Source of the DNA: Cyanobium sp. NIES-981
Lineage (GTDB): Bacteria > Cyanobacteriota > Cyanobacteriia > PCC-6307 > Cyanobiaceae
Direction of reading: 5' to 3'
Length of the DNA: 64,000 bases
NCBI GenBank assembly: GCA_945896675.1
Contig: CAMDEM010000010.1
Coordinates: 1 to 64,000 of the forward strand
Position numbers and translations under genes: made by a program. This document shows positions 7,616 through 15,141 of this stretch, piece by piece (the first letter of the stretch is position 1; each line of letters starts with the position of its first letter). A model generated the notes under the pieces. The model was not told the DNA's origin, searched no databases, and saw only the letters and a program-made list of their open reading frames with translations.

Positions 7616-8899
7616 GTGACCCCCGGCTGGCGTTGGCTCTTGAACGGTGTTGCCACCTGCGGCCTGGTGTTCACCGGAGCCTGGGCCCATGCAACGCCGG
7701 TCCAGGTGATTTTGATTCGCCATGGCGACAAGGATTCGCAGCGGGGCGATTACAACCTCTCCCCGAAGGGATTTGAGCGGGCGCTGCGTCTGGGGCGCAT
7801 GATTCCAGCCTGCTTCGGCGCACCCAACCAGATCCGCACTTTTGAACTGGATTCCGTTTCCGGCAAAAACTCCCGTAGCTACCAAACAGCCGTTCCCTTA
7901 GCGGTGGCCACCGGAGTGAACATCGGCATCGTGATGGACTCAATAACAAGTTCCGAGCGTTTTGGCGAGGAGGTTCTTGACTCCAAAACCTTTGACGGCG
8001 CCAAGGCGGTGTTCTTCTGGGAACACCGCCATCTGCCTGACCTCGCCAAGGGCCTGGGATTGGGGGCCATGGCTCCGATCGATGCCGACGACTTCGACCT
8101 ACTGGTGTTGCTGTCGTACCCGGCTGGCTCGAAAACACCAAAGGTCGAACGCCTCAGCCAGCAGGAGCTCTTTAAACGTGCCTGCTCTGGGCTGGCATCA
8201 TCAGTTCTCCCTGCAGCACCAGCGGCCCTGGATCCGCCGGCAGCCAACGCAGGCCTGCAGCTCGAGATGGCATCACTCAACAAAGCGGTGGGCCTACCAC
8301 CAAAGCCCCACACCACGGCAGCCGAGCTAGATCTGGCCATCCTGGTGTGGCTGCAAAAGCATCGAACGCCCGATCAGATTGCCAAAAGCTGGTTGCTGCT
8401 GGATCGCAACATCGTGCAATTTGATCGTGCCTTAGGCATTGACATGACCAAGAGCACGCCAGCTGTGGTGCGGGGAATAACCAGCTTCCTGACGTTGGTG
8501 GATGGGGCAAAAGACAGCATCAAAGATCGGGTGCGACGCCCGCGTCCGTACGTGAACCATCCACAGATTCAGGTGTGCTTGCCGCCAGAATCGGGTTGGT
8601 CATTTCCCTCTGGCCACTCGGCATTCTTTCGCTCGGCGGCCGTTCTACTCGCTGATTTAGTGCCTGAGCGGCGCGAACGCCTACTGGCAGTAGGCCTCCT
8701 TGGCGGTACGAGCCGAACCGTCTGTGGTCTCCATTACCCCAGCGATGTGGAGGCCGGCCAACGACTGGGCGAAGCCGCCGCTCTGCAAATCCTCAACAGC
8801 CCCCAGTGGCAGCAGTTCAAGCAGAACCCTGCTGTCCAACAGCAGATCGAAAAAATCCGCCAAGTGCCCGTATCTCGGCTACCCCAGAACGACGGATGA
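7616..8899 (+). CDS. Secreted dual phosphatase: histidine phosphatase domain fused to PAP2/class A acid phosphatase domain
   Basis: The 427-residue product starts with a signal peptide (about residues 1-26). It continues with a histidine-phosphatase-type domain: the RHG motif is at residues 35-37 in LIRHGDKD, and a second histidine is near 137 in FFWEHRH. From about residue 240 a separate PAP2 domain follows, with all three family motifs complete: KX6RP at residues 303-311, PSGH at 331-334, and SRX5HX3D at 366-377. The first family uses a phosphohistidine on a Rossmann-like fold; the second is an all-helical vanadate-peroxidase-like fold. Two unrelated phosphomonoesterase modules in one exported chain suggest scavenging of organic phosphate or stepwise dephosphorylation (inference). 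The start is GTG 7616 and the signal peptide begins immediately. No ribosome-binding site or Pho box was identified with confidence. Confidence 0.88.
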   Translation: MTPGWRWLLNGVATCGLVFTGAWAHATPVQVILIRHGDKDSQRGDYNLSPKGFERALRLGRMIPACFGAPNQIRTFELDSVSGKNSRSYQTAVPLAVATGVNIGIVMDSITSSERFGEEVLDSKTFDGAKAVFFWEHRHLPDLAKGLGLGAMAPIDADDFDLLVLLSYPAGSKTPKVERLSQQELFKRACSGLASSVLPAAPAALDPPAANAGLQLEMASLNKAVGLPPKPHTTAAELDLAILVWLQKHRTPDQIAKSWLLLDRNIVQFDRALGIDMTKSTPAVVRGITSFLTLVDGAKDSIKDRVRRPRPYVNHPQIQVCLPPESGWSFPSGHSAFFRSAAVLLADLVPERRERLLAVGLLGGTSRTVCGLHYPSDVEAGQRLGEAAALQILNSPQWQQFKQNPAVQQQIEKIRQVPVSRLPQNDG

Positions 8900-8916
8900 T
8901 CGTGCCTTGCACGATC
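8898..8916 (+). terminator. Hairpin at the stop of the dual phosphatase gene
   Basis: GATCGTGC and GCACGATC form a perfect 8-bp stem with a 3-base loop that includes the TGA of the dual phosphatase gene. There is no T-tract, so it is at best a weak intrinsic terminator or an RNA 3'-end stabiliser. The tmRNA gene converges from the other side. Confidence 0.4.
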
Positions 8917-8936
8917 CCCGCACCTAAGCCTGCACT

Positions 8937-8957
8937 AAAAAGGGCCCTTCCAGGCCC
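8937..8957 (-). terminator. Intrinsic terminator of the tmRNA gene
   Basis: Read on the minus strand, GGGCC-TGGAAG-GGCCC forms a hairpin followed directly by five T residues, a typical Rho-independent terminator. It ends the permuted ssrA transcript about 40 bases before the convergent phosphatase gene. Confidence 0.75.
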
Positions 8958-9243
8958 CATGGGTCATTTGGGTGATAAGGCTGACCTCACCCCATCTCCC
9001 TAACTAGGGTCAGGCAGCCACAGGGGCGGTCTGACGGGAGAAACGAACGATGTTGTTCGCTGTTACGTGTTTGCTCTTACCGAGCAGGCTTCAGTCACCC
9101 TCCTTATACCCCGTCGAAACCATTGCAGCCCCAGGATCTCGAGCCAACCGCAGGCCAGCGGGAGTGGGGGAATGGAGCTGAGCGGAATCGAACCGCTGTC
9201 CGAAGCACTGGTGTGAGCCACCTAGTCCGGCCGAAACCGGACC
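8958..9243 (-). ncRNA. ssrA: Transfer-messenger RNA, circularly permuted two-piece form
   Basis: On the minus strand the 3' acceptor part comes first, about 9243 down to 9173. It has a GTCCGG/CCGGAC hairpin, a T-arm AGCGG-TTCGATT-CCGCT, then CAGCTCC plus a discriminator A; CCA is not encoded. After about 40 bases of intervening sequence (9172-9133) comes the 5' part, which starts GGGGCTG at 9132 and continues CAATGGTTTCGACGGG. GGGGCTG pairs with CAGCTCC over seven base pairs with one G-U pair, rebuilding the acceptor stem from two separate pieces. The tag frame lies at 9060-9010. This reversed order is the two-piece tmRNA arrangement known in alpha-cyanobacteria. Exact processed ends cannot be set from sequence. 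Confidence 0.93.
9010..9060 (-). other. tmRNA proteolysis-tag reading frame
   Basis: Seventeen codons starting at the resume codon GCG (9060-9058) encode ANNIVRFSRQTAPVAA followed by TGA at 9012-9010. The C-terminal APVAA is the usual cyanobacterial degradation signal recognised by ClpXP-type proteases. The upstream context (CACGTAACA) fits the tmRNA resume site. Confidence 0.93.
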
Positions 9244-9295
9244 TTGCCATTGTGGCAGCACTTGAGCGCTTCACGATGGACCAGGGGCAGGGGGC

Positions 9296-10501
9296 ATGAC
9301 CGAACCCATTTCTGGACTGGCGGTGGTGCCACCGGGTCTGGAAGCCCCTGCCGCGGCCGAGCTCACGGCCTTGGGGGCCCACGCCGTCGTGCCCCTACGC
9401 CGGGCCGTGCGCTTCCAAACGGATCTCGCCGGCTTCTACCGCCTGCATCTCCAGGCCCGCCTGCCCTTTCGGTTGCTGCGCGAACTCACCCACTTCCCCT
9501 GCTACGGCAAAGACGACCTCTACGACGGTGTGCAAGCAGCCGTCGATTGGCTGCACTGGCTGCCCCCTGAAGCCAGCTTCCGGGTGGATGCCAGCGGCAG
9601 CGCGCCGGGTCTGAACCACAGCCACTACAGCGCCCTGCAGGTCAAAAACGCCATCGTCGATCTGCAGCGCCAGCACTGGGGCGCCCGCTCCTCGGTGCAT
9701 CTCGACGATCCCGACCTGGCCATCCACCTGCACCTGGGCAACGCGCGGGAGGGGGGCAACTCCCGAGCTGGGGGCTACGGCAACGCCCGCCAGGGCCAGC
9801 CTGAGGCCACCTTGAGCCTGGATGGCAGTGGCGGCAGCCTGCACCGCCGCGGCTACCGGGCCGCCATGGGGCTGGCGCCCCTGAAGGAAAACCTCGCCGC
9901 CGGCTTGGTCGCCCTCACCGGTTGGGATGGCACCGTGCCCTTGGCCGATCCCCTCTGCGGCTCGGGCAGCCTGGTGATCGAGGCGGCCTGCAGCGCCCTG
10001 GGCCGGGCCCCGGGGCTGGAGCGCTCCTTTGCCCTCGAGCGCTGGCCAGATTTCGATGCCGCCCTTTGGGCCCAAGAACGCCAGCAAGCCCTTGGCCTGG
10101 CCCGGGAAACCTGTGGAGGCGGCCAACCCCTGGCAGCGGTGATTGGGATGGAGCAGGACCCTGGCGTGCTCGATCAAGCCCAGGCCAATGCCGATGCCGC
10201 CGGCGTGGCCCCATGGCTGGATCTGCGCCTGGGCGATTGCCGCGACTTCCAACCACCCAACCAAGCCGGCATCCTGGTCTGCAATCCCCCCTATGGCGAA
10301 CGGATTGGCGAGCGCGACGCCCTCGAGCCGCTCTATGCCGATTTGGGCCGGATGGTGAAGGAGCGCTGCAGCGGCTGGAGCCTGTGGCTGTTGAGCGGCA
10401 ACCCCGAACTCACCGGCGCCCTCAAGATGAAAGCCACCCGCCGGATTCCCGTGAGCAATGGCGGCATCGACTGCCGCTGGCTGCACTACGAGATTCGTTA
10501 G
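9296..10501 (+). CDS. THUMP-domain 23S rRNA guanine-N2 methyltransferase (RlmL-like)
   Basis: The 401-residue protein has an N-terminal ferredoxin-like/THUMP RNA-binding half and a C-terminal Rossmann methyltransferase half. Motif I is LADPLCGSGSLVIEAA near residue 218. The catalytic NPPYGERIG motif near residue 331 is typical of base-N methyltransferases that modify guanine N2. This matches the N-terminal enzyme of RlmL (m2G2445 of 23S rRNA) without the RlmK domain, which is the usual cyanobacterial length. The ATG at 9296 follows the divergent tmRNA gene closely. The 3' end overlaps the convergent holin-like gene by four bases. Confidence 0.88.
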   Translation: MTEPISGLAVVPPGLEAPAAAELTALGAHAVVPLRRAVRFQTDLAGFYRLHLQARLPFRLLRELTHFPCYGKDDLYDGVQAAVDWLHWLPPEASFRVDASGSAPGLNHSHYSALQVKNAIVDLQRQHWGARSSVHLDDPDLAIHLHLGNAREGGNSRAGGYGNARQGQPEATLSLDGSGGSLHRRGYRAAMGLAPLKENLAAGLVALTGWDGTVPLADPLCGSGSLVIEAACSALGRAPGLERSFALERWPDFDAALWAQERQQALGLARETCGGGQPLAAVIGMEQDPGVLDQAQANADAAGVAPWLDLRLGDCRDFQPPNQAGILVCNPPYGERIGERDALEPLYADLGRMVKERCSGWSLWLLSGNPELTGALKMKATRRIPVSNGGIDCRWLHYEIR

Positions 10502-10917
10502 CGCCCCAACAGGGCCTTGGTGGTTTTGGTGATGCCGGCCGTGGTTTCCGGCAGGTAGGGCCCCTGGGTGAGGCGGCCTCCCAGGCGCAAAAAGATCCCG
10601 GCCAGCACCAGATTCAGGCTCGCCAGGGCCAGAGCCCCGTGCATCCAGCTCCAAGCCAGGGAGCCATGCAACCAGAGCAACAGCGCCAACTCGGCGCCAA
10701 TCAACGAGAGCAACAGCAGCACCAGGCCGCCACTCAGCAGTAGGGCTCCACTGATCAGGCGCCGCTTTTCCCGATCCACCTCCTGCAGGGCAATGCGCAC
10801 ATGCAGGTCCATGACAGAGGTCACCAGGGCGCCCATCCGGCCAGCCGCCGCGCAAGCCGTGCCCGTGCGGGAGCGCACCCGGGCGCTGGGGTGGCCGTTA
10901 TCGCTCACCTCACTCAT
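10498..10917 (-). CDS. Phage-holin-like membrane protein (DUF1469 type)
   Basis: The 139-residue protein has a polar N-terminus, an amphipathic segment (VRIALQEVDREKRRLISGAL) and two strong membrane segments, the arrangement of the putative Actinobacterial Holin-X/DUF1469 family. Despite the name, these chromosomal proteins are not shown to be holins. It is translationally coupled to the DUF883-like gene upstream by an ATGA overlap (10914-10917). The pairing of a two-span protein with a tail-anchored helical protein is common in bacteria and suggests a joint envelope or stress role (inference). Confidence 0.8.
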   Translation of the reverse strand: MSEVSDNGHPSARVRSRTGTACAAAGRMGALVTSVMDLHVRIALQEVDREKRRLISGALLLSGGLVLLLLSLIGAELALLLWLHGSLAWSWMHGALALASLNLVLAGIFLRLGGRLTQGPYLPETTAGITKTTKALLGR

Positions 10918-11348
10918 GACGAACGGCGACCTGAAGCCAAGAGCAGACCCAGCAGCACACCCACCCCTGCGGCGATGCCAATCGCCATCAGCGGCTTCTC
11001 GCGCACCGGCTTCTCAATCCTGGGCCTGAGGGTGGCATTGAGTTCATCAAGGAGGCTCTCCAACTGCTCCTCGAGGGGCTCCAGGGTGCTGGCCAGGCGG
11101 CTGGTTTGCTCGCCGGCCACCTGCAGCAGATCAATCAACTGATCTTTCACCACCTCAGCGGTGCGTCCCGTCTGGTTGGCAATCACCTCGGCCACCTCAT
11201 CGAAGCTGCCGCGGGTTGCCTCGAGGGTGTGGCGGGCCACGTCAGGCCACTCCCGCTGAATCGTGGGGATCAGGGTCTCGAAGCGTTCGCGAAAACTGTC
11301 GAGTCCTGGGTGCTGCGGGGCCTCCCGCACAGGGCTTTCAGGGGTCAT
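10914..11348 (-). CDS. DUF883 (ElaB/YqjD)-like membrane-anchored helical protein
   Basis: The 144 residues form a long amphipathic, probably coiled-coil region (about residues 15-110) and end in a Gly/Leu-rich membrane anchor (AIGIAAGVGVLLGLLLASGRRS). That C-terminal glycine-zipper anchor, preceded by VREKPLMA, is characteristic of the ElaB/YqjD/DUF883 group, some members of which bind ribosomes at the membrane. The stop overlaps the start of the holin-like gene, so the two form an operon. The ATG at 11348 lies about 100 bases from the divergent smc gene. Confidence 0.78.
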   Translation of the reverse strand: MTPESPVREAPQHPGLDSFRERFETLIPTIQREWPDVARHTLEATRGSFDEVAEVIANQTGRTAEVVKDQLIDLLQVAGEQTSRLASTLEPLEEQLESLLDELNATLRPRIEKPVREKPLMAIGIAAGVGVLLGLLLASGRRSS

Positions 11349-11447
11349 AGCTGCGGCCGCATCGGAGCTCTAATTACCCCAAGCTAAGGAGGGGGTTGAG
11401 ATTCGGGAAGGGTCCGCTACATTTCTGCTGCTCGGCGCACGGGCCTG

Positions 11448-14400
11448 TTGGTTCATATCAATCAGGTCGAGCTCACCCATTTCAAGTCCTTTGGCGGATC
11501 GATCACGATCCCGCTCGAGGAAGGCTTCACTGTGGTTACGGGGCCTAATGGCTCAGGCAAAAGCAACATCCTCGATGGGGTGTTGTTTTGCCTGGGCCTG
11601 GCCACCAGCCGGGGCATGCGAGCTGATCGGCTGCCCGACCTAATCAACAGCTCCATGCTTCGCCAGGGCAAGGCGGCTGAAACGGTGGTCACCGTGCGCT
11701 TTGACCTCACCGATTGGCAGCCCGATGGGGCCGAAGCCGGCCTCGAGGCCCCCGAGGAGGGCCCCTGGATCCAAACCGGGCAAACCTCCTGGAGCGTCAG
11801 CCGCCGCCTGCGCGTCGCCCCAGGCGGCACCTACAGCAGCAGCTTTAGCGCCGACGGCGTGGCCTGCAACCTGCAGCAATTGCAAACCCAGCTGCGGCGC
11901 CTGCGGGTGGACCCGGAAGGCAGCAACGTCGTCATGCAGGGCGATGTCACCCGCATCGTCTCGATGGGCGCCCGCGACCGGCGCGGCATCATCGACGAGC
12001 TCGCTGGCGTGGCCCTCTTCGACAGCCGCATCGAGCAGAGCCGCAGCAAGCTTGATGAGGTGCAAGAACGCCAGGAGCGTTGCAGCATCGTGCAACAGGA
12101 GTTGCTGGCCAATCGCCAAAAGCTTGAGCGCGACTGCGCCAAGGCCCGCACCTACCAGGACCTCCGCAACCGCTTCCAAACCGGCCGGCTGCAGGAGCAG
12201 GTGCTGGCCTTTGAAACCGCCCAGCACCAGGCCCAAGAGCTGGCCAGCCGCCAGCTGGCCCTCACCAAACAGCAGCTCACCGATCAAGAGGCGATCAGTA
12301 AGGCCGAAGCCGAGTTGGCCGTGGCTGCCACCCAGCTCGAGCAGCTGCAACAGGAGGTCAAAGCCCTCGGTGAAGATCAGCTGATTGCCGTGCAGGCCGA
12401 ATTGGCCGGGCTCGAAGCCAGCGGCCGCGAACTGGCCCGGCAGGCGGACAAGCACCAGCTCGATGCCGAGGCCCTGCAACGGCAGCGGCGGGAGCTTGCC
12501 ACATCCCAGGGGGACCTGCGCCAACAGCAGCAGCACCTCGATGCCACCTCCGACCAGCGCCAGCTGGATGACGCTGAAGCCGCCTGTCGCACCGCCGAAG
12601 CTGCCGTGGAGCTCTCCCGCCGCCGCCTGGGGGAAGTGGCTGGCCGCTCGGGCAGCTGGCTGGAGGAGCAAAAGCAACGCAGCCAAGCCCGTCAGAAGCT
12701 CAGCGAACAAATCGGCCCCCTCGAAGCCGAGCGCCAGCAGCTAGGCGAGCGCCTGCGCCAGAACCAGGAGCGGCTGGGGGAGGTGGGCACGGAAGCCCAG
12801 GAGGAGGGCGAATCCAACCGCAGCACCCAAGCCAGCCTGCAGGCCGCCGATGGCGAATGGCAACAGCTCCTCGAGGCCTTGCACAGCACCCAGCAGCAGG
12901 TGCAGGAGCTGGCCGAAGCCCTGGCCTTGCAACAGCGCACCCGCAGCCGGCTGGAGCAGGAGCAAACCAGCCTCGAGCGCGACATTGCCCGGCTCGATAG
13001 CCGGCGCGAAACCCTCTCGGAAAGCCGGGGCACCGGTGCCCTCAGGGTGCTGCTCGAGGCCGGCCTGGAAGGCATCCATGGGGCGGTGGCCCAGCTGGGG
13101 GATGTGGATGAAAACGTGCGCATGGCCCTGGAAGTGGCGGCCGGCGGCCGTCTGGCCCAGGTGGTGGTCGACGACGACCGCATCGCCGCCAAGGCCATCG
13201 AGCTGCTCAAAAGCCGGCGAGCGGGTCGGCTCACCTTCCTGCCACTCAATAAAATTCGCGGGGGCTCCAGCAGTGCCAGCGGCTCCAGTGGGGGAGCTGC
13301 CCTACAGCGGGGCACCGGCCCTGGTGGCAGTCGTCCTGGCGGAGGTACTCCCGGAGGTGGCGGCCTGGTGGGCAAGGCGGTGGATCTCGTGCGCCATGAA
13401 CCGGTGTACGGAGAAGTCTTCCGCTACGTCTTCGGCGACACCCTGGTCTTCGACAACCTGGCCAATGCCCGCCGGGAACTGGGCCGTTGCCGGGCCGTGA
13501 CCCTCGATGGCGAGCTACTCGAGAAGAGTGGGGCCATGACGGGCGGCAGCCTCCAACAGCGGGGCGGCCAGCTCAGCTTTGGCAGCAGCCAAGACGGGGA
13601 TGAGGCCGAACCGCTGCGCCGCCGGCTGCTCGAACTTGGCGAAAGCCTCCTGGCCTGTCGCCGCAAGGAATCAGACCTCGGCCAGCGCCTCGAAGCGATC
13701 CGCCCCCAACTGCTGGAGCGCCAGCAACGCCAGGCCGCCCTGGAGGCCGAGCGCAGTGCCGCCCAGCGGGCCCTCGCGCCCCAATTGCAACGCCAGGAAC
13801 AACTCTCGAGTCGTCTGGTGCTGCTGCAGGAAGCCCTCAAGGCCGATTTGCAGCGCCAAAAGGAGCTCGAAGAATCCCTGCAGCCGCTCCAGCTCCAGCT
13901 CACCAGCCTTGAGACCGCCGAGGCGGCCGCCCAGGCCTCCGGGGATTCCGCCCGCTGGCAAGGCCTGCAAGCCGAGCTGGAAGCCGCCGACCAGGCCCTG
14001 GCCCTGGCCCGCCGCCAACGGGATGACCTGCTGGCGGCCCGGCGCGAGCGGGCGCTCGCCGCCGAACGCCTCAGCAACCAACTCGAAGCCCTCGCCGCCG
14101 ACGAACAACGGCTGGTGGCGGCGGTGAATGCCCTGGTAGCCGAGCGCACCGCCTGGAAAGAGCGGCATCAAGCCGACCAGACACGCCGCACCGCCCTTGA
14201 AAGCCAGCAAAGCGATTTGCAGACCCGCTTTGGCGAGCGCCGCCGCGCCCGGGATGCCGCCGAAGCCCAGCTGGGGGCCCAGCGCCAGGCCCTGCAGCAG
14301 CAGCAATGGGAATGCCAGCGACTCGGAGAAGAGCTCCAGGCCATCGCCGAGCAACAGCGGGGCGACCAACGGCGCATGGAACAGCTCGAGCGCGAACTGC

Positions 14401-15089
14401 CCGACCCCTTGCCCGAAATCCCAGACGACGTCCGCGAGAACGGCCTCGAAGCCCTGCAAAACGAGCTGCGCAGCCTGCAGGCCCGCATGGAGGCCCTCGA
14501 GCCCGTCAACATGCTGGCCCTTGACGAACTCGAGCAACTGGAAACGCGCCTCGCCGACCTCGAGGAGCGCCTCGACGTGCTGAGCAAGGAGCGGGAAGAG
14601 CTACTGCTGCGGATCGAAACCGTGGCCACCCTGCGCCAGGAAGCCTTCATGGAGGCGTTCACCGCGGTGGACGGCCACTTCCGGCAGATCTTCGCGGGGC
14701 TCTCCGATGGCGAAGGCCATCTGCAATTGGAAAATCCGGAAGCGCCCTTGGAAGGGGGGCTCACCCTCGTAGCCCATCCCAAGGGCAAGGCCGTGCGGCG
14801 GCTGAATGCGATGAGCGGCGGTGAAAAGTCGCTCACGGCCTTGAGCTTCCTCTTCGCCCTGCAGCGCTTCCGCCCCTCGCCCTTCTATGCCCTCGACGAA
14901 GTGGACAGTTTCCTGGACGGGGTGAATGTGGAGCGGCTAGCTGGCCTAATTGCCAGCCAGGCCGACCAGGCCCAGTTCATGGTTGTCAGCCACCGGCGGC
15001 CCATGATCGCCGCGGCCACCCGCACGATTGGGGTCACCCAAGCCCGCGGAGCCCATACGCAAGTGGTGGGATTACCGCCAGCTGCTTGA
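11448..15089 (+). CDS. smc: Chromosome segregation/condensation ATPase Smc
   Basis: Smc forms the ring of the bacterial condensin with ScpA/ScpB. The 1213 residues contain an N-terminal Walker A GPNGSGKS at about residues 32-39, a long coiled coil, a central hinge (about 515-690), a second coiled coil, the C-terminal signature NAMSGGEKSL near 1122 and Walker B FYALDEVDSFLD near 1145. The hinge contains an unusual Gly/Ser/Pro-rich stretch at about residues 603-641 (nucleotides 13255-13370), absent from well-studied Smc hinges. The start is a TTG at 11448, chosen because the conserved N-terminus VHINQVELTHFKSFGG begins right there. The coiled coil is rich in Gln and Ala. Confidence 0.96.
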   Translation: MVHINQVELTHFKSFGGSITIPLEEGFTVVTGPNGSGKSNILDGVLFCLGLATSRGMRADRLPDLINSSMLRQGKAAETVVTVRFDLTDWQPDGAEAGLEAPEEGPWIQTGQTSWSVSRRLRVAPGGTYSSSFSADGVACNLQQLQTQLRRLRVDPEGSNVVMQGDVTRIVSMGARDRRGIIDELAGVALFDSRIEQSRSKLDEVQERQERCSIVQQELLANRQKLERDCAKARTYQDLRNRFQTGRLQEQVLAFETAQHQAQELASRQLALTKQQLTDQEAISKAEAELAVAATQLEQLQQEVKALGEDQLIAVQAELAGLEASGRELARQADKHQLDAEALQRQRRELATSQGDLRQQQQHLDATSDQRQLDDAEAACRTAEAAVELSRRRLGEVAGRSGSWLEEQKQRSQARQKLSEQIGPLEAERQQLGERLRQNQERLGEVGTEAQEEGESNRSTQASLQAADGEWQQLLEALHSTQQQVQELAEALALQQRTRSRLEQEQTSLERDIARLDSRRETLSESRGTGALRVLLEAGLEGIHGAVAQLGDVDENVRMALEVAAGGRLAQVVVDDDRIAAKAIELLKSRRAGRLTFLPLNKIRGGSSSASGSSGGAALQRGTGPGGSRPGGGTPGGGGLVGKAVDLVRHEPVYGEVFRYVFGDTLVFDNLANARRELGRCRAVTLDGELLEKSGAMTGGSLQQRGGQLSFGSSQDGDEAEPLRRRLLELGESLLACRRKESDLGQRLEAIRPQLLERQQRQAALEAERSAAQRALAPQLQRQEQLSSRLVLLQEALKADLQRQKELEESLQPLQLQLTSLETAEAAAQASGDSARWQGLQAELEAADQALALARRQRDDLLAARRERALAAERLSNQLEALAADEQRLVAAVNALVAERTAWKERHQADQTRRTALESQQSDLQTRFGERRRARDAAEAQLGAQRQALQQQQWECQRLGEELQAIAEQQRGDQRRMEQLERELPDPLPEIPDDVRENGLEALQNELRSLQARMEALEPVNMLALDELEQLETRLADLEERLDVLSKEREELLLRIETVATLRQEAFMEAFTAVDGHFRQIFAGLSDGEGHLQLENPEAPLEGGLTLVAHPKGKAVRRLNAMSGGEKSLTALSFLFALQRFRPSPFYALDEVDSFLDGVNVERLAGLIASQADQAQFMVVSHRRPMIAAATRTIGVTQARGAHTQVVGLPPAA

Positions 15090-15141
15090 GCTTGGGGCTT
15101 GCGCCACAATGGGCCGTTAGGGCCAAGGCTGAACCCGTTCT

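Noticed and set aside
9395-10855. 486-residue open frame on the minus strand opposite the RlmL-like gene
   Set aside because: Antisense shadow of a GC-rich coding region; Gly/Ala/Gln-rich, without conserved motifs, and the plus-strand gene has complete methyltransferase motifs.
10498-11348. Holin-like gene pair considered as a prophage remnant
   Set aside because: No capsid, tail, integrase or lysin genes are nearby; such DUF1469/DUF883 pairs are ordinary chromosomal genes.
11640-14537. Several long minus-strand open frames opposite smc
   Set aside because: They mirror the high-GC codon pattern of smc, have Leu/Ala/Gly or Arg/Ser bias and no family features.
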